Shown: in pieces, positions 43,886 through 52,405 of the stretch
Layout: every line of letters begins with the position of its first letter
Position numbering within the stretch: the stretch's first letter is position 1
Assembly (NCBI RefSeq): GCF_000331995.1
Contig: NC_020134.1
Coordinates: 434,001 to 498,000 of the forward strand
Direction of reading: 5' to 3'
Length of the DNA: 64,000 nucleotides
Source: Thermoclostridium stercorarium subsp. stercorarium DSM 8532
GTDB lineage: Bacteria > Bacillota > Clostridia > DSM-8532
Made by a program: the position numbers and the translations under genes
Notes under the pieces: generated by a model
What the model was told of the DNA's origin: nothing
The model's database searches: none
Seen by the model: the letters and a program-made list of their open reading frames with translations, nothing else

Positions 43886-44800
43886 ATGAAAGCTGTTATA
43901 AAAGAAATTAAAAAGAAGAAAATATTGTTTCTCATGCTGATGCCCGCATTCATACATGTTTTTATTTTCAGTTACCTTCCTATGGCGGGGGCGATTCTCG
44001 CGTTCAAACGTTTTCAATACAATTTGGGTATTTTTAAAAGCCCATGGGCGGGTTTCAGCAATTTCAGGTTTTTCTTCATTTCGGGAGATGCTTTCCGAGT
44101 GACCGTAAATACATTGATGTACAATCTTATATTTATAACAGTGAACAATTTTCTGGAAATATCCTTTGCCATTATATTGAGTGAGCTGTCAGGGAGGATT
44201 TTTAAGAAAATAACCCAGTCTGTCATGTTTTTGCCGTATTTTATATCGTGGGTTATTGCCGGGGTTATTGTATACAATTTCTTTAATTATGAGTTCGGGG
44301 TTTTCAACGGAATCAGGCGCGCATTGGGACTGGAGCCGGTGGATGTGTATAACAGCGCAAACTGGTGGAGGGTGCTGCTGGTCTTTTTCTCGGCATGGAA
44401 GAACGTCGGGTATGGTACCATCATTTATCTGTCGGCAATTATGGGTATTGAACAGGAAATGTTTGACGCGGCGGAAATCGACGGGGCCAACCTGTACCAG
44501 AGGATAAGGCACATAATGCTGCCGTCGCTGGTTCCGACGATGGTGATGCTATTGCTGCTTGCGGTAAGCAATATTTTCAGGGGGGATTTCGGACTTTTCT
44601 ATCAGCTTGTGGGGACAAACCCGCTGGTTTATGATGCCACTGACATAATCGACACGTATGTATTCCGCAGCCTTATGACGTCCAGTGACATAGGCATGGC
44701 TGCCGCGGCAGGGCTGTACCAGTCGGTAATGTGTTTTATAACAATCCTTGTAGTGAATAAAATCGTCAAATCGGTTCACAGTGACTATGCACTGTTTTAA
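43886..44800 (+). CDS. Carbohydrate ABC transporter permease (LplB-type)
   Basis: The 304-residue protein has six predicted membrane helices and the permease motif EMFDAAEIDGANLYQRIRHI near residues 193-212, which docks the ATPase. The N-terminus (KKKILFLMLMPAFIHVFIFS) and GFSNFRFFF are typical of LplB/YteP permeases. GGGGAGG precedes the ATG. It is followed by a partner permease and a lipoprotein receptor. No ATPase is encoded, so a shared MsmX-type ATPase elsewhere is expected. Confidence 0.92.
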   Translation: MKAVIKEIKKKKILFLMLMPAFIHVFIFSYLPMAGAILAFKRFQYNLGIFKSPWAGFSNFRFFFISGDAFRVTVNTLMYNLIFITVNNFLEISFAIILSELSGRIFKKITQSVMFLPYFISWVIAGVIVYNFFNYEFGVFNGIRRALGLEPVDVYNSANWWRVLLVFFSAWKNVGYGTIIYLSAIMGIEQEMFDAAEIDGANLYQRIRHIMLPSLVPTMVMLLLLAVSNIFRGDFGLFYQLVGTNPLVYDATDIIDTYVFRSLMTSSDIGMAAAAGLYQSVMCFITILVVNKIVKSVHSDYALF

Positions 44801-44832
44801 TTGAAAAACTTAAGGATGGGGATGCGATAAAA

Positions 44833-45723
44833 TTGAGCAGAAGAAAAAAGACACTGGATGTTATATCTTTCAATATAATCGGATATGTAATGCTGACTTT
44901 GTTTTCCGTTGTCTGCATACTGCCGTTCTGGATGATAATAGTGGGTTCCATCACAAGCGAGCGCTATATAACGGCCCATGGTTACAGTCTTATACCCGTT
45001 GAATTTTCCACCGAAAGTTTCAGGTATATTATGAACGATGCCAAAGGAATACTCAGGGCTTATGGGGTTACTACGTTAGTTACCGTCGTGGGAACGTTTT
45101 TCGGCGTTTTCATAAATGCAATGGCAGCCTACGTCCTGCACAGAAAAGACTTCAAATTCAGAAATTTCTTTTCATTTTATTTCTTCTTCACCACACTGTT
45201 TTCGGGCGGGTTGGTGCCGTGGTACATTTTGTGCGTTAAATACCTGCATTTTAAAGACAAGCTTTATGCGCTGATATTGCCTGGGTTGGTTTCTGTATGG
45301 AACATGCTGATTATCAAAGGTTTTCTGGGCAGTATCCCCGATGCTGTGACGGAATCGGCTTATATTGACGGGGCGAATGATTTCAGAATTTTTATTCAGA
45401 TTATACTTCCGCTGTCCACTCCCGTAATTGCCACAATATCACTGTTTACTGCGCTGAATTACTGGAATGACTGGTACAACAGCATGTTGTTTATTAACAA
45501 CGAGAAACTTTACATGCTGCAGTTTTACCTGTATAAGCTGATTGGAAGCGCACAGGGGCTTTTGATAGCCGCCGACAAGGCCGGAGTGGTAATAGACAGG
45601 CCTCCGATCCAGTCCACAAAAATGGCGATGACTTTGATTGTTATCGGTCCGATTATATTCCTCTATCCCTTTGTGCAGAAGTATTTTGTCAAAGGTATAA
45701 CCATAGGGGCGGTAAAAGGCTGA
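44833..45723 (+). CDS. Carbohydrate ABC transporter permease (LplC/YtcP-type)
   Basis: The 296-residue partner permease has six helices and the motif DAVTESAYIDGANDFRIFIQ near residues 170-190. Its N-terminus (RRKKTLDVISFNIIGYVMLT) and C-terminus (QKYFVKGITIGAVKG) match LplC/YtcP. The start appears to be TTG 44833, preceded by AAGGATGGGG. It lies 32 bases after the LplB-type gene. Confidence 0.92.
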   Translation: MSRRKKTLDVISFNIIGYVMLTLFSVVCILPFWMIIVGSITSERYITAHGYSLIPVEFSTESFRYIMNDAKGILRAYGVTTLVTVVGTFFGVFINAMAAYVLHRKDFKFRNFFSFYFFFTTLFSGGLVPWYILCVKYLHFKDKLYALILPGLVSVWNMLIIKGFLGSIPDAVTESAYIDGANDFRIFIQIILPLSTPVIATISLFTALNYWNDWYNSMLFINNEKLYMLQFYLYKLIGSAQGLLIAADKAGVVIDRPPIQSTKMAMTLIVIGPIIFLYPFVQKYFVKGITIGAVKG

Positions 45724-45788
45724 TTTGGTTTTGGCCTTTTTACTTGTTTGTAGCCTATTGTAAAAATAAATCAAAGGGGGAAGAAATA

Positions 45789-47390
45789 ATGCGAAAAAAA
45801 TTCAAAACCGTTTCATCTGTTATTTTGGCGCTTTTAATGGTTGCGACGCTTTTTGCAGGCTGCGGGCAGAAAAATGCTTCGACTTCTGGCGGTCAGACGC
45901 AGCCTAAGACTGAAACGGGAAACGCTTCGGAGACAAAAAAGGAATATAACGGGATTGACATCTCAAAGCCTGTAAACCTTGTTATGCTGTTTGTAGGAGA
46001 CAAGGTAGCGGATCAGGATTTGGTCTATGAAGAGGTTAACAAACTGGCCAAGGAAGATCTGAACTGCACGGTTACGGTAAAAAACCTCTCATGGGCGGAC
46101 TATCAGCAGCAATATCCGCTTGTTCTGGCATCAGGCGAGCAACTGGACCTGGTTTATGCGGCTGAGTGGCTCGGGTATTTTGATCATGCCAGAAAAGGAG
46201 CATTCCATGAAATTACGATGGACGACATCAAGAAATACATGCCGATTACCTACGAAGAACAGGATCCGGTAACTTTTGAACAGGCAATGGTGGACGGAAA
46301 GCTTTATATGATTCCCAACTACCAGTTTGAGTACAACGTTTACAGACTTATAGGCGTAAGGATGGACCTTGCCAAAAAGTACGGCATTACCGAAATTAAG
46401 ACATTTGAAGACCTTGAAAGATTCTGTGAGGCCATTGCCGAGAATGAGAAGGAAATGTTTGCAATAGCTCATGAAGGCAGCGGCGGAAATGACAACTTTG
46501 CGGTTTTCTACAGACAACCTAATCAGATTCATCTGGTGGGGGGTGGCACAACCCTTTTCGGTATTAAATATGTTAACGGAGAATTTGATTACGATAATCT
46601 GTTCAACGTATACTTCACTCCTGAGTTTGCTGAATATGCAAAAATGATGAGACGGTGGGCCGAAAAAGGGTTTTGGTCCAAGAACGCCGCTTCGGGCCAG
46701 GGCAAAATCAATGATTTGTTTGTTGCCGGGAAGAGTGCCGTGGATATATGGCATATCGGCGGTGTTGCCCAGGACATAGAGAAGGCTCAGCTTGAGCATC
46801 CCGACTGGGAAATGGAGATTATAGACCTGACGCCTGAGTCATTTAAGACGGTATCAAAATTTACAAACAACGGTGTTGCGGTGTCAATCAATACCGTCGA
46901 TTTCGGACGTTCGCTGATGCTGCTTGAAAAATTCAAAAATGATCAGAGATATTTTGATTTGACCTGTGTAGGTATTGAAGGGAAGCACTGGATTGACATC
47001 GGCCCGAATAAATTCAGACCAGGACCTGATGCGAATAATTTCCCGATTTACGGTACGTCAATGTGGGGCTGGATTAGCGAGAAATTCCGCCGTGTTTCCG
47101 AAACAGAGCCCAAGCAGCTGAGGGAATATATCAATTCGTGGATACCCGATGTTGTATATCCGATAACCGACAATTTCATTTTCGACGATACCAACGTTAA
47201 GAGCGAGTATGCGGCGGTATCCAACGTGGTTAAAACCTATGCCACAATATTTGATCTGGGTATGGCTGAGGATATTGAGAAAACCATTGAAGAGATGAAG
47301 GATAAACTGAATAAGGCAGGATACGAAAAGGTCGAAGCCGAATTCAGGAGACAGTACGAAGATTTTATCAAAGCCAATCTTAATAAGTAG
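45789..47390 (+). CDS. Extracellular solute-binding lipoprotein of the LplA/YtcQ type
   Basis: The 533-residue lipoprotein has a signal peptide and lipobox LFAGC near residue 24, then a Thr/Ser/Gln-rich linker and a large type-B binding fold. The long form (>500 residues), with DLVMLFVGDKVADQDLVYEE-like N-lobe sequence and Trp-rich central region, matches LplA/YtcQ receptors paired with LplB/LplC. It likely captures oligosaccharides such as pectin- or hemicellulose-derived sugars; the ligand is not predictable. ATG 45789 follows AAAGGGGG; a long upstream extension lacks a signal peptide. A terminator follows at 47434. Confidence 0.9.
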   Translation: MRKKFKTVSSVILALLMVATLFAGCGQKNASTSGGQTQPKTETGNASETKKEYNGIDISKPVNLVMLFVGDKVADQDLVYEEVNKLAKEDLNCTVTVKNLSWADYQQQYPLVLASGEQLDLVYAAEWLGYFDHARKGAFHEITMDDIKKYMPITYEEQDPVTFEQAMVDGKLYMIPNYQFEYNVYRLIGVRMDLAKKYGITEIKTFEDLERFCEAIAENEKEMFAIAHEGSGGNDNFAVFYRQPNQIHLVGGGTTLFGIKYVNGEFDYDNLFNVYFTPEFAEYAKMMRRWAEKGFWSKNAASGQGKINDLFVAGKSAVDIWHIGGVAQDIEKAQLEHPDWEMEIIDLTPESFKTVSKFTNNGVAVSINTVDFGRSLMLLEKFKNDQRYFDLTCVGIEGKHWIDIGPNKFRPGPDANNFPIYGTSMWGWISEKFRRVSETEPKQLREYINSWIPDVVYPITDNFIFDDTNVKSEYAAVSNVVKTYATIFDLGMAEDIEKTIEEMKDKLNKAGYEKVEAEFRRQYEDFIKANLNK

Positions 47391-47433
47391 AACAAAGTTA
47401 AATCAAATAAATTAACATATAGCATTGGTTGAA

Positions 47434-47467
47434 GGGGCTATTTAATATATAATAGCCTCTTTTTTTG
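47434..47467 (+). terminator. Terminator of the ABC importer operon
   Basis: GGGGCTATT (47434-47442) pairs with AATAGCCTC (47451-47459) and is followed by eight T. Confidence 0.83.
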
Positions 47468-47797
47468 TCATTTCTCGTCGATTGCCATCATTGCCTTTTC
47501 CACACTCAAACCAGACCCGCTTTTTTTATATACTTGTATGCCACATAATAATACCCTGAAGATTTAACTGATTTTCAAATACTGACAAGCCATATACCAT
47601 GTCTTTATTTTCTTTTTATCAGCTTTTACAAATTTAATAAACTCGCAGCAATTTTCAGATTTATGAATTTGAATCTTTCTTCAAAAATCTCATAATTGGG
47701 TAATACAATATTTTCAAATAACCCTTCAACTTTCTTTAATCCGGAAGGTAGTAACTATCTATTTTTCAAAATACACAATATACAATACCTATTATCT
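47468..47797 (-). pseudogene. Intergenic stretch with a decayed leftward gene
   Basis: On the minus strand, about 47745 to 47564, two frames together resemble one short protein: VEGLFENIVLPNYEIFEERFKF in one, then CEFIKFVKADKKKIKTWYMA-CQYLKIS in the next, ending at 47564. A single shift near 47650 would join them. There is no start or ribosome-binding site. I do not recognise the family. The rest of the stretch (47468-47563) holds nothing I can support. Confidence 0.35.
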
Positions 47798-48271
47798 TCA
47801 CCTGATCAGCTTTTTGTAACTTTCCATGAGTTCTATAAACTTTGCGCTGTCACCGCCTGCATCGGGGTGATATTTTTTCGCAAGCTCACGGAACCTTTTC
47901 TTAATGGCGTTTATGTCGGCGTCATAGGGGAGTCCGAAGTGACTGAGAATTTCGGGATCATACATGCTGTTGCTGATAATGCCGTTTTCTTTGTAGTAAG
48001 TGTAATATACGTTAAAAAAGAATTCGCTGATGACTTCTTTCAGTTCATCCCTGTTCATTGAGACAAGTTCGCTTAGGGAATATTTTGAACGGCCTCTGTA
48101 AGCTTCGTTCAGATCGAAGAAATCGTCCCAGACAAGCTTCACATTTTTCATCTTTTCTGAAAACTCTTTATCTGCAAAGGCTGAATTGCCAAATCTTATT
48201 TTAATTTCAACCTTTTTCAGCTTCCTTAATTTGCGTTTGATTTCTTCACGGGTATGGCAGTTGCCCGGCAT
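47798..48271 (-). CDS. Protein with a C-terminal J domain
   Basis: The 157-residue protein ends in a J domain at ~105-157: ILSHFGLPYDADINAIKKRF, then ELAKKYHPDAGGDSAKFIEL with the HPD motif that stimulates DnaK-type ATPase. The N-terminal ~100 residues are basic and helical (EEIKRKLRKLKKVEIKIRFG) and have no known domain; the zinc and Gly/Phe regions of DnaJ are absent. A C-terminal J domain is the reverse of DnaJ and is seen in small co-chaperones. It stands alone. Confidence 0.82.
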   Translation of the reverse strand: MPGNCHTREEIKRKLRKLKKVEIKIRFGNSAFADKEFSEKMKNVKLVWDDFFDLNEAYRGRSKYSLSELVSMNRDELKEVISEFFFNVYYTYYKENGIISNSMYDPEILSHFGLPYDADINAIKKRFRELAKKYHPDAGGDSAKFIELMESYKKLIR

Positions 48272-48383
48272 TTATTTCACCCCTGTTAACTTTGCAGGCT
48301 GCTGTTTATGGTTTCTATTATAAGAAAAGTTGTATGCAGCAGGCAAGAAAATTATGTTATAAACATTGGTATCATAAATAAAT

Positions 48384-48413
48384 TAAACCCCTCCTGTAAT
48401 TGCAACAGGAGGA
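48384..48413 (-). terminator. Terminator of the split SLH protein gene
   Basis: CCTCCTGT (48390-48397) pairs with ACAGGAGG (48405-48412) across 7 nt; on the minus strand it is followed by GGTTTAATTT. It lies just past the stop at 48439. Confidence 0.65.
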
Positions 48414-48438
48414 GTTTACAATGTTTTTATACATGGAC

Positions 48439-50543
48439 TTATTCAGTATAAAACTTATATTTTATATCTTGATTATTTGAAATTATTTCATATGTTATTC
48501 CGTCGTCAAAAATAAACATTCGTTTTTTAATCCGCCCTATCCTCACTTTGCCCGGTTCCACAGCCGTTTTTACCTTTTGGGACCAGCCGAACTCTATTCC
48601 AAGTCCGCTTTTGAGCGTATACCTTGTGTCTATTTTTCCGTCAACCTTTCTTATTTCTGAAAAATTCTTTATAACAAAGTCAAAGGCTTCCTCATTACTG
48701 TCGAAAATAAAATCGCCATCCGGCTCTACTACAAATGTTTTTGAATATTCGCTTGCGGGTCTGAACTGATCAGGAGTGGGTCTGTAATATCCCGCTATAT
48801 TGTTGTTGCCGTCAAGCAGTATGATTGCCAAAGACTGCTTTTCTATCGTATCTCCCAGTTCGTACCCGTAAGAAATAACTGTACTGAAGTCATAAATTGG
48901 GTAGTTCGGCGTACTGAGGAATTTGTAAAGGAAATAGTCATCGGGCATGTCCGCAGGCGCATCAACAATCGCAAAACGGCTTATGTTTTTGTCAAGTGCC
49001 TGCATTCTTACAATTTCGTTGATTATCTCAATTTTATACGGGTCGCCTTCATATACAAAATGGAATATTCCTTTGAGATCTATCACAGGTATTGATTTTT
49101 GTTTTCTATATTCATTCATGTATTCTTTTGCCGCACTTGAAACCGATTTGTTCATGCTTTCCGCTTCGTTTTCATTTACTCTGTAATATCCGAGAGGGTT
49201 ATTGTTCTCGTCCAGTAGGTATACAATAAGATCTTTTTTGTTAAAATGCCCGGTATATATTCCGGGGTCAAAAAACGAGCCATCACAGTTGTAAATTTTT
49301 TCAGAATAAAAATACTTTGCCATTTCTCCTACGTTTATTATGTCCAATTCCTCCACGGTCGGGTACCTGTCTGCATAGGCATTGATTATAAATATCTTTT
49401 TAAACTGCCTGCTTTTTTCGGGGAGTTTTGCCCTGTCAAAATGTATAAGCCCTTTTTCGTAGATACTTATGCCTGATGTAATCTGTTCGAGATATTCAGG
49501 TTCTGTGACTTCTTTAAATTCCAGGTATAGAGTGGTGTTATTATGTACTTTGTCTGTAATCACTGCGTAGCCTAAAATTTTCCTGTCCTTGCTTATAACA
49601 ATGACCGTAGCGGGATCACTGTTGTAAATTGCCCATTTGTTAGTTGTGGAGTCCCCTCCACATTGGGCCTGTAATATTCTGTGGTGTCGTTTTCCGCAGC
49701 CCTTTGCGCGATTAACATCGTTGTATTGTTAAAATAAGGCCCGCCTCCGGTTTCCACCATGTTAAAATCTTTCATTTTTTCGGGAAGGGTATTCCTGTCG
49801 ACGGTTATTCTGAATATTTTAAAGCCGTTTTTGATTTCTTCCATATCCGACAGAATTACTTTTGTAAGTTTTGGCTTGGCGGCTATTTTGTCAAGCAGTT
49901 TTATTTCTTTGGCAGTGTCATAGCTGATTACATTTTCCTGCATGAGTTTTTCCGCAAGGGTGATATTGCTGTTTTTTATCCACGCGGTAAGGGCGTTGTA
50001 TGATATTGCAACCATATCGTCTCTTAAAAATGTTTTTTCTGACAACTGTTTTTCATACGCTTCATCTATTATGTCCAGGAATTTGGCTTTTTCAACAGCT
50101 TTGTCCCAGACAAAATCCCCGTCTTTGTCACTGTATCCCAGTGCCCTTAAAACAAAAGTGGCAAAACTGTTTGCGTCTATTTGGCTGTAAGGATCAAAAA
50201 GGTTGTTGCCAACTCCTTTAGTCAGATTGTTATGATACAAAAAACCAACGTACGGATTCAGCCATTCAGGAACATCGGTAAACGGGTGATTGTAATTTGC
50301 TTCTTTCGCCTCCTTTTCTTTCCCCAGCAGCCTGACCAGCATTACGCTTCCCTCAGCCCGTGTGGGAGCCCTGTCCAGCTCAAAGCCGTCGGTACCGCCT
50401 AATAGAAGACCAAGCCTGTTCAGCGCCTCAGCTTCGACCTGATGGTATGTTTGTCCGGTCTGCCGGGCCATGGACGGGAATGAGACGGTTGAAAAGAGAA
50501 TAAAAAGAAAAAGGATTAAAGCTGTTGATACCGGCTTTTTCAT
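48439..50543 (-). pseudogene. Secreted SLH-domain protein split by a frameshift
   Basis: The first part, from ATG 50543 behind AGGAGG, has a signal peptide (MKKPVSTALILFLFILFSTV), then SLH-type repeats (ALNRLGLLLGGTDGFELDRA, FTDVPEWLNPYVGFLYHNNL...DANSFATFVLRALGY) and a domain with LPEKMKDFNMVETGGGPYF. It leaves frame and stops at 49593. A -1 change at the G4 tract 49653-49656 continues as GDSTTNKWAIYNSDPATVIV, then SKDRKILGYAVITDKVHNNT, in the frame that ends at 48439. That second part repeats the 'LPEK..F' module and the DENNNPLGYYR/DGNNNIAGYYR motif. Intact, it would be ~700 residues and wall-attached. Confidence 0.8.
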
Positions 50544-51176
50544 GAACAAAACCTCCTTTGTTATTGTTTGTTATTAATTCTGGTCCCGCTTAATTTGAGC
50601 GCGTTTTAAAAGAACAGTCTGAGTGAGCAGGATGCCTGCATCAGGCGTCCCTCCAATCTATATCATTACATAAAAAGGTATTTTATGTAAAGTATTTTTG
50701 AATATAAAGTCAGGGAATTGACGGAAATTATAATTCTTTTTAGGGCAAATCAGGCAAATGTGCTATAATAAAAAGCTGTGGTCGCCGATGAAATAACAAA
50801 AACAGATCCGAATTTATAGCAATAAATCCAATTTTATCAATTAATTTTTTTATTATTTTGAGAATTTCATTCACTTTGTCAATTTTATTTTGATGAATTT
50901 GCATAAAAACTATCTAATAATACTATTGTTTTACGCGGCGAATATATATATAATTTGTAGATAGTGTGTTAAAATGATTGAACCATGTCGAATACTGTTT
51001 TTTACTGCAGAATACACAAAAGAATAAATAGGGGGGGGATATAAACGACAAGTTCAGGCTAAATTATGAATGGCTAAGTAGACATACAAGGTTATTTTTT
51101 GCTTTGTTTCCTTCATTGGTGTGAATATGGGACATGAATTCAAAATCTATTAACTTTAGAAAGGTGACGTAGACAT
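50544..51176. other. Long intergenic region between the SLH gene and uxuA
   Basis: No gene is convincing here. The leftward SLH gene has an AGGAGG site at 50551-50556 and an upstream hairpin, GGATGCCTG/CAGGCGTCC (about 50629-50649). A G8 tract (51031-51038) is followed by an open stretch, INDKFRLNYEWLSRHTRLFF, that stops at 51123 and has no normal start codon; it may be the truncated N-terminus of a lost sensor gene. AAAGGTGA at 51159-51166 is the uxuA ribosome-binding site. Confidence 0.45.
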
Positions 51177-52265
51177 ATGAAGATGACCTTTAGATGGTAT
51201 GGCAGTAAACATGACAAAGTAACGCTGAAACAGATCAGACAGATTCCCGGACTTATAGGGGTAATTTCAACACTGTATGATATCCCTGCGGGGGAAGTGT
51301 GGCCTGTGGAAAGAATTCGCGCTTTAAAGGATGAAATAGAAAGCGCAGGGCTCACACTTGAAGGTATTGAAAGTGTAAATGTTCATGAAGATATCAAGCT
51401 TGGGACGCCTGAGGCCGAAAAGTACATTGAAAACTATAAGCAGACTCTCAGGAACCTTGCAGAATGCGGCGTAAAGCTGGTTTGCTACAACTTTATGCCG
51501 GTCTTCGACTGGACCCGCACAGATCTCGCGAAAATTCTCGAAGACGGGTCAAATACCCTGTCATATGACGAAGATGTAATCAGGAAGATTGATCCTGCAA
51601 AAATGTTTGAAGAAGTAAACAATAATTCCAACGGTTATGTTCTGCCGGGCTGGGAACCCGAGCGCTTGGGCGAAATCAAAAGACTTCTTGAATTGTACAG
51701 CGACATGACCGAAGAAAAGCTCTGGAAGAATCTTGAGAATTTTCTGAAAGAAGTAATACCCGTTGCTGAAGAATGTGACATCAAGATGGCTATTCATCCC
51801 GACGATCCGCCGTGGTCTGTATTCGGTCTGCCAAGACTTATTACTTCAAAGGAAAACCTGGAAAGGTTCATTAATCTTGTCGACAGCCCGTACAACGGGT
51901 TAACCATATGCACCGGTTCCCTCGGAGTGGATCCCAACAACAATATACCTGAGATTATCCGGTATTTCGGCTCGAAGGGAAGAATCCACTTTGCCCATGT
52001 GAGAAATGTAAAAATACATGAGCCTCGCAAATTCGACGAGGTTGCCCATAAGTCGGAATACGGTTCGCTGGACATGTTTGAAATTATGAAGGCTTTCTAT
52101 GATGTCAAGTTTGAAGGGCCTATTCGTCCGGACCACGGCAGAATGATTTGGGACGAGGAAGGACGTCCTGGATACGGTTTGTACGACCGGGCACTGGGAG
52201 CCGTATATCTGAACGGTTTATGGGAAGCAATTTCAAAAATGGACAAACTCAATAATAAAAACTGA
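51177..52265 (+). CDS. uxuA: Mannonate dehydratase
   Basis: The 362-residue enzyme dehydrates D-mannonate to 2-keto-3-deoxygluconate in glucuronate breakdown, useful after digestion of glucuronoxylan. It is the xylose-isomerase-like TIM barrel form: MKMTFRWYGSKHDKVTLKQI, GLIGVISTLYDIPAGEVWP, CGVKLVCYNFMPVFDWTRTD, AIHPDDPPWSVFGLPRLI with metal and substrate ligands, and a C-terminal RPDHGRMIWDEEGRPGYG. Full length. AAAGGTGA precedes the ATG. No other uronate genes adjoin it in this window. Confidence 0.94.
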   Translation: MKMTFRWYGSKHDKVTLKQIRQIPGLIGVISTLYDIPAGEVWPVERIRALKDEIESAGLTLEGIESVNVHEDIKLGTPEAEKYIENYKQTLRNLAECGVKLVCYNFMPVFDWTRTDLAKILEDGSNTLSYDEDVIRKIDPAKMFEEVNNNSNGYVLPGWEPERLGEIKRLLELYSDMTEEKLWKNLENFLKEVIPVAEECDIKMAIHPDDPPWSVFGLPRLITSKENLERFINLVDSPYNGLTICTGSLGVDPNNNIPEIIRYFGSKGRIHFAHVRNVKIHEPRKFDEVAHKSEYGSLDMFEIMKAFYDVKFEGPIRPDHGRMIWDEEGRPGYGLYDRALGAVYLNGLWEAISKMDKLNNKN

Positions 52266-52287
52266 CGGCTATCTGAGCTGTTATTGA

Positions 52288-52316
52288 TTGACAAACAAAT
52301 TAAAATCTTCTATACT
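52288..52316 (+). promoter_or_regulatory. Promoter of the DUF2207/radical SAM operon
   Basis: TTGACA (52288-52293), 17 nt, TATACT (52311-52316): nearly perfect sigma-A boxes. It would start RNA near 52323, giving a leader of ~80 bases before the ATG at 52406, suggesting strong vegetative expression. Confidence 0.75.
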
Positions 52317-52405
52317 TATACCAGCAGATACGAGGATGGCGGTTCTGGAGTAACTCAGCGGTTATCTGCGAGTATATGCGGTTCCTGTGAATTAAAAGGA
52401 GATAT

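Noticed and set aside
50544-50660. Riboswitch (c-di-GMP or fluoride type) before the SLH gene.
   Set aside because: Only one GGATGCCTG/CAGGCGTCC hairpin is present; none of the conserved bases of those riboswitch classes could be found.
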